From: Antonospora locustae
Taxonomy: Eukaryota; Microsporidia
Assembly (NCBI GenBank): GCA_007674295.1
Contig: CM017448.1
Location: 124,001-188,000, forward strand
DNA length: 64,000 nucleotides
Reading direction: 5' to 3'
Position numbers and translations under genes: made by a program
Notes under the pieces: generated by a model
The model's input: only the letters and a program-made list of their open reading frames with translations
What the model was told of the DNA's origin: nothing
Database searches by the model: none
Part shown: positions 63,534 through 64,000 of the stretch, piece by piece
How positions within the stretch are numbered: position 1 is the first letter of the stretch
Layout: each line of letters starts with the position of its first letter

Positions 63534-64000
63534 TTAGCTGAAATGTGCATCTATCTTGGTCTGGAGCTTAGATATTATCTCACTCTTGCATTTTAGTTCC
63601 TTTTCAACACTGTTGTACCGATCACGCATTCGCATAAGAACGTTCTGCAGCTCTGCTCTTTTTCTTTCTGATACCTTCAGCTTGTTGTCAAACTCCATCT
63701 TCTCCTTTTTTGCAAGCTTTATCTCTCTATTTTTCTTTTCAAGGTATGCCCTGCATTCCTCAAGCTCTGTCTTTGCTGCAGAAAATTCCCTTGTGAAGTT
63801 CTCTAAAAGCCTCAGTGTACGTGTATGCAAAACATTTTTGTTGTTTTCTGCAAAGTATGTTATTTCGCCTATCTCCTTCTCCATCACTCTAATTCTGTCC
63901 ATCAGCTCATTGTGCATCTTTGCGAAGTGCGCGACTATGCTACTGCGGTCCTCATTACCGCTCAGTCCAATTGAGTTCAAAAACTTTGTGCATTTCTCCG
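63534..64000 (-). CDS. coiled-coil protein, 5' end outside the window
   Basis: The reading frame stays open through the right edge of the window, so the start lies outside. I see the final 155 codons or so. The visible part is almost entirely coiled coil (KTELEECRAYLEKKNREIK, ERKRAELQNVLMRMRDRYN). A TTG or the internal ATG (KMHNELMDR) could be starts if the gene is short, but neither has a CCC motif. It may be a structural or kinetochore coiled coil; the family is not identifiable from this fragment. Confidence 0.6.
   Translation of the reverse strand, partial: EKCTKFLNSIGLSGNEDRSSIVAHFAKMHNELMDRIRVMEKEIGEITYFAENNKNVLHTRTLRLLENFTREFSAAKTELEECRAYLEKKNREIKLAKKEKMEFDNKLKVSERKRAELQNVLMRMRDRYNSVEKELKCKSEIISKLQTKIDAHFS

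Overview
The window looks like nuclear DNA of a microsporidian (an extremely reduced, fungus-related intracellular parasite). About 58 short, apparently intron-free protein genes are packed on both strands at roughly one per 1.1 kb. Most spacers are under 200 bp. The proteins are recognisably eukaryotic (TFIID, spliceosome, APC/C, Sec61, proteasome, septin, eIF5B, capping enzyme), but usually much shorter than their yeast or human relatives. Most start codons have a CCC or CCCC run within about 25 bases upstream, the start-proximal motif described for microsporidian genes. I used that motif to correct several starts. Base composition is moderately AT-rich and I cannot name the species.

Layout. 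0.1-3 kb: coiled-coil protein, SF3a120/Prp21, a cyclin, exosome Rrp41. 3.3 kb: tRNA-Asn. 3.5-8.5 kb: Elf1, two adjacent ZIP metal transporters, the Snu114 GTPase, a third ZIP. 8.7-14.8 kb: an unknown anchored protein, tubulin cofactor D, a possible double dsRNA-binding-fold protein, Rad52. 15-22 kb: a secreted cysteine protein, Sft2, Sec61-beta, Sam50, Trm61, Rtt109, Dim1, a myosin regulatory light chain, Yos1, Spc3. 22-31 kb: eIF5B, a secreted beta-trefoil-like protein, Noc3, capping enzyme, an unknown, Bre1. 31-40 kb: TAF2 with a bromodomain-like tail, an F-box-like protein, deoxyhypusine synthase, septin, an INTS4-like HEAT protein. 40-51 kb: two unknowns, Sec61-alpha, proteasome beta7, Lso2, a 1-kb gene-poor stretch that may be a frameshifted pseudogene, Kae1, an Orc1/Cdc6 ATPase, an LRRC58-like LRR protein, a SCY1-like pseudokinase, a Rab6/Ypt6 GTPase. 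51-64 kb: Sec16, SRP receptor beta, Cdc16, an FCP1/UBLCP1-like protein with an altered catalytic motif, Nob1, unknowns, TAF4, Cft2/CPSF100, a TXNDC9-like protein, a membrane protein, and a gene cut by the window end.

How the genes work together. Several core pathways are represented: ER translocation and early secretion (Sec61-alpha, Sec61-beta, SR-beta, Spc3, Yos1, Sft2, Sec16, Rab6); RNA synthesis and processing (TAF2, TAF4, Elf1, Bre1, Rtt109, capping enzyme, Cft2, INTS4-like, Prp21, Snu114); ribosome biogenesis, translation and dormancy (Dim1, Nob1, Noc3, Rrp41, eIF5B, deoxyhypusine synthase, Kae1, Trm61, Lso2); and cell cycle or cytoskeleton (Cdc16, Orc1/Cdc6, septin, cofactor D, myosin light chain). 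The lineage-specific material is small: two predicted secreted proteins, the ZIP cluster, the LRR protein and the gene-poor stretches.
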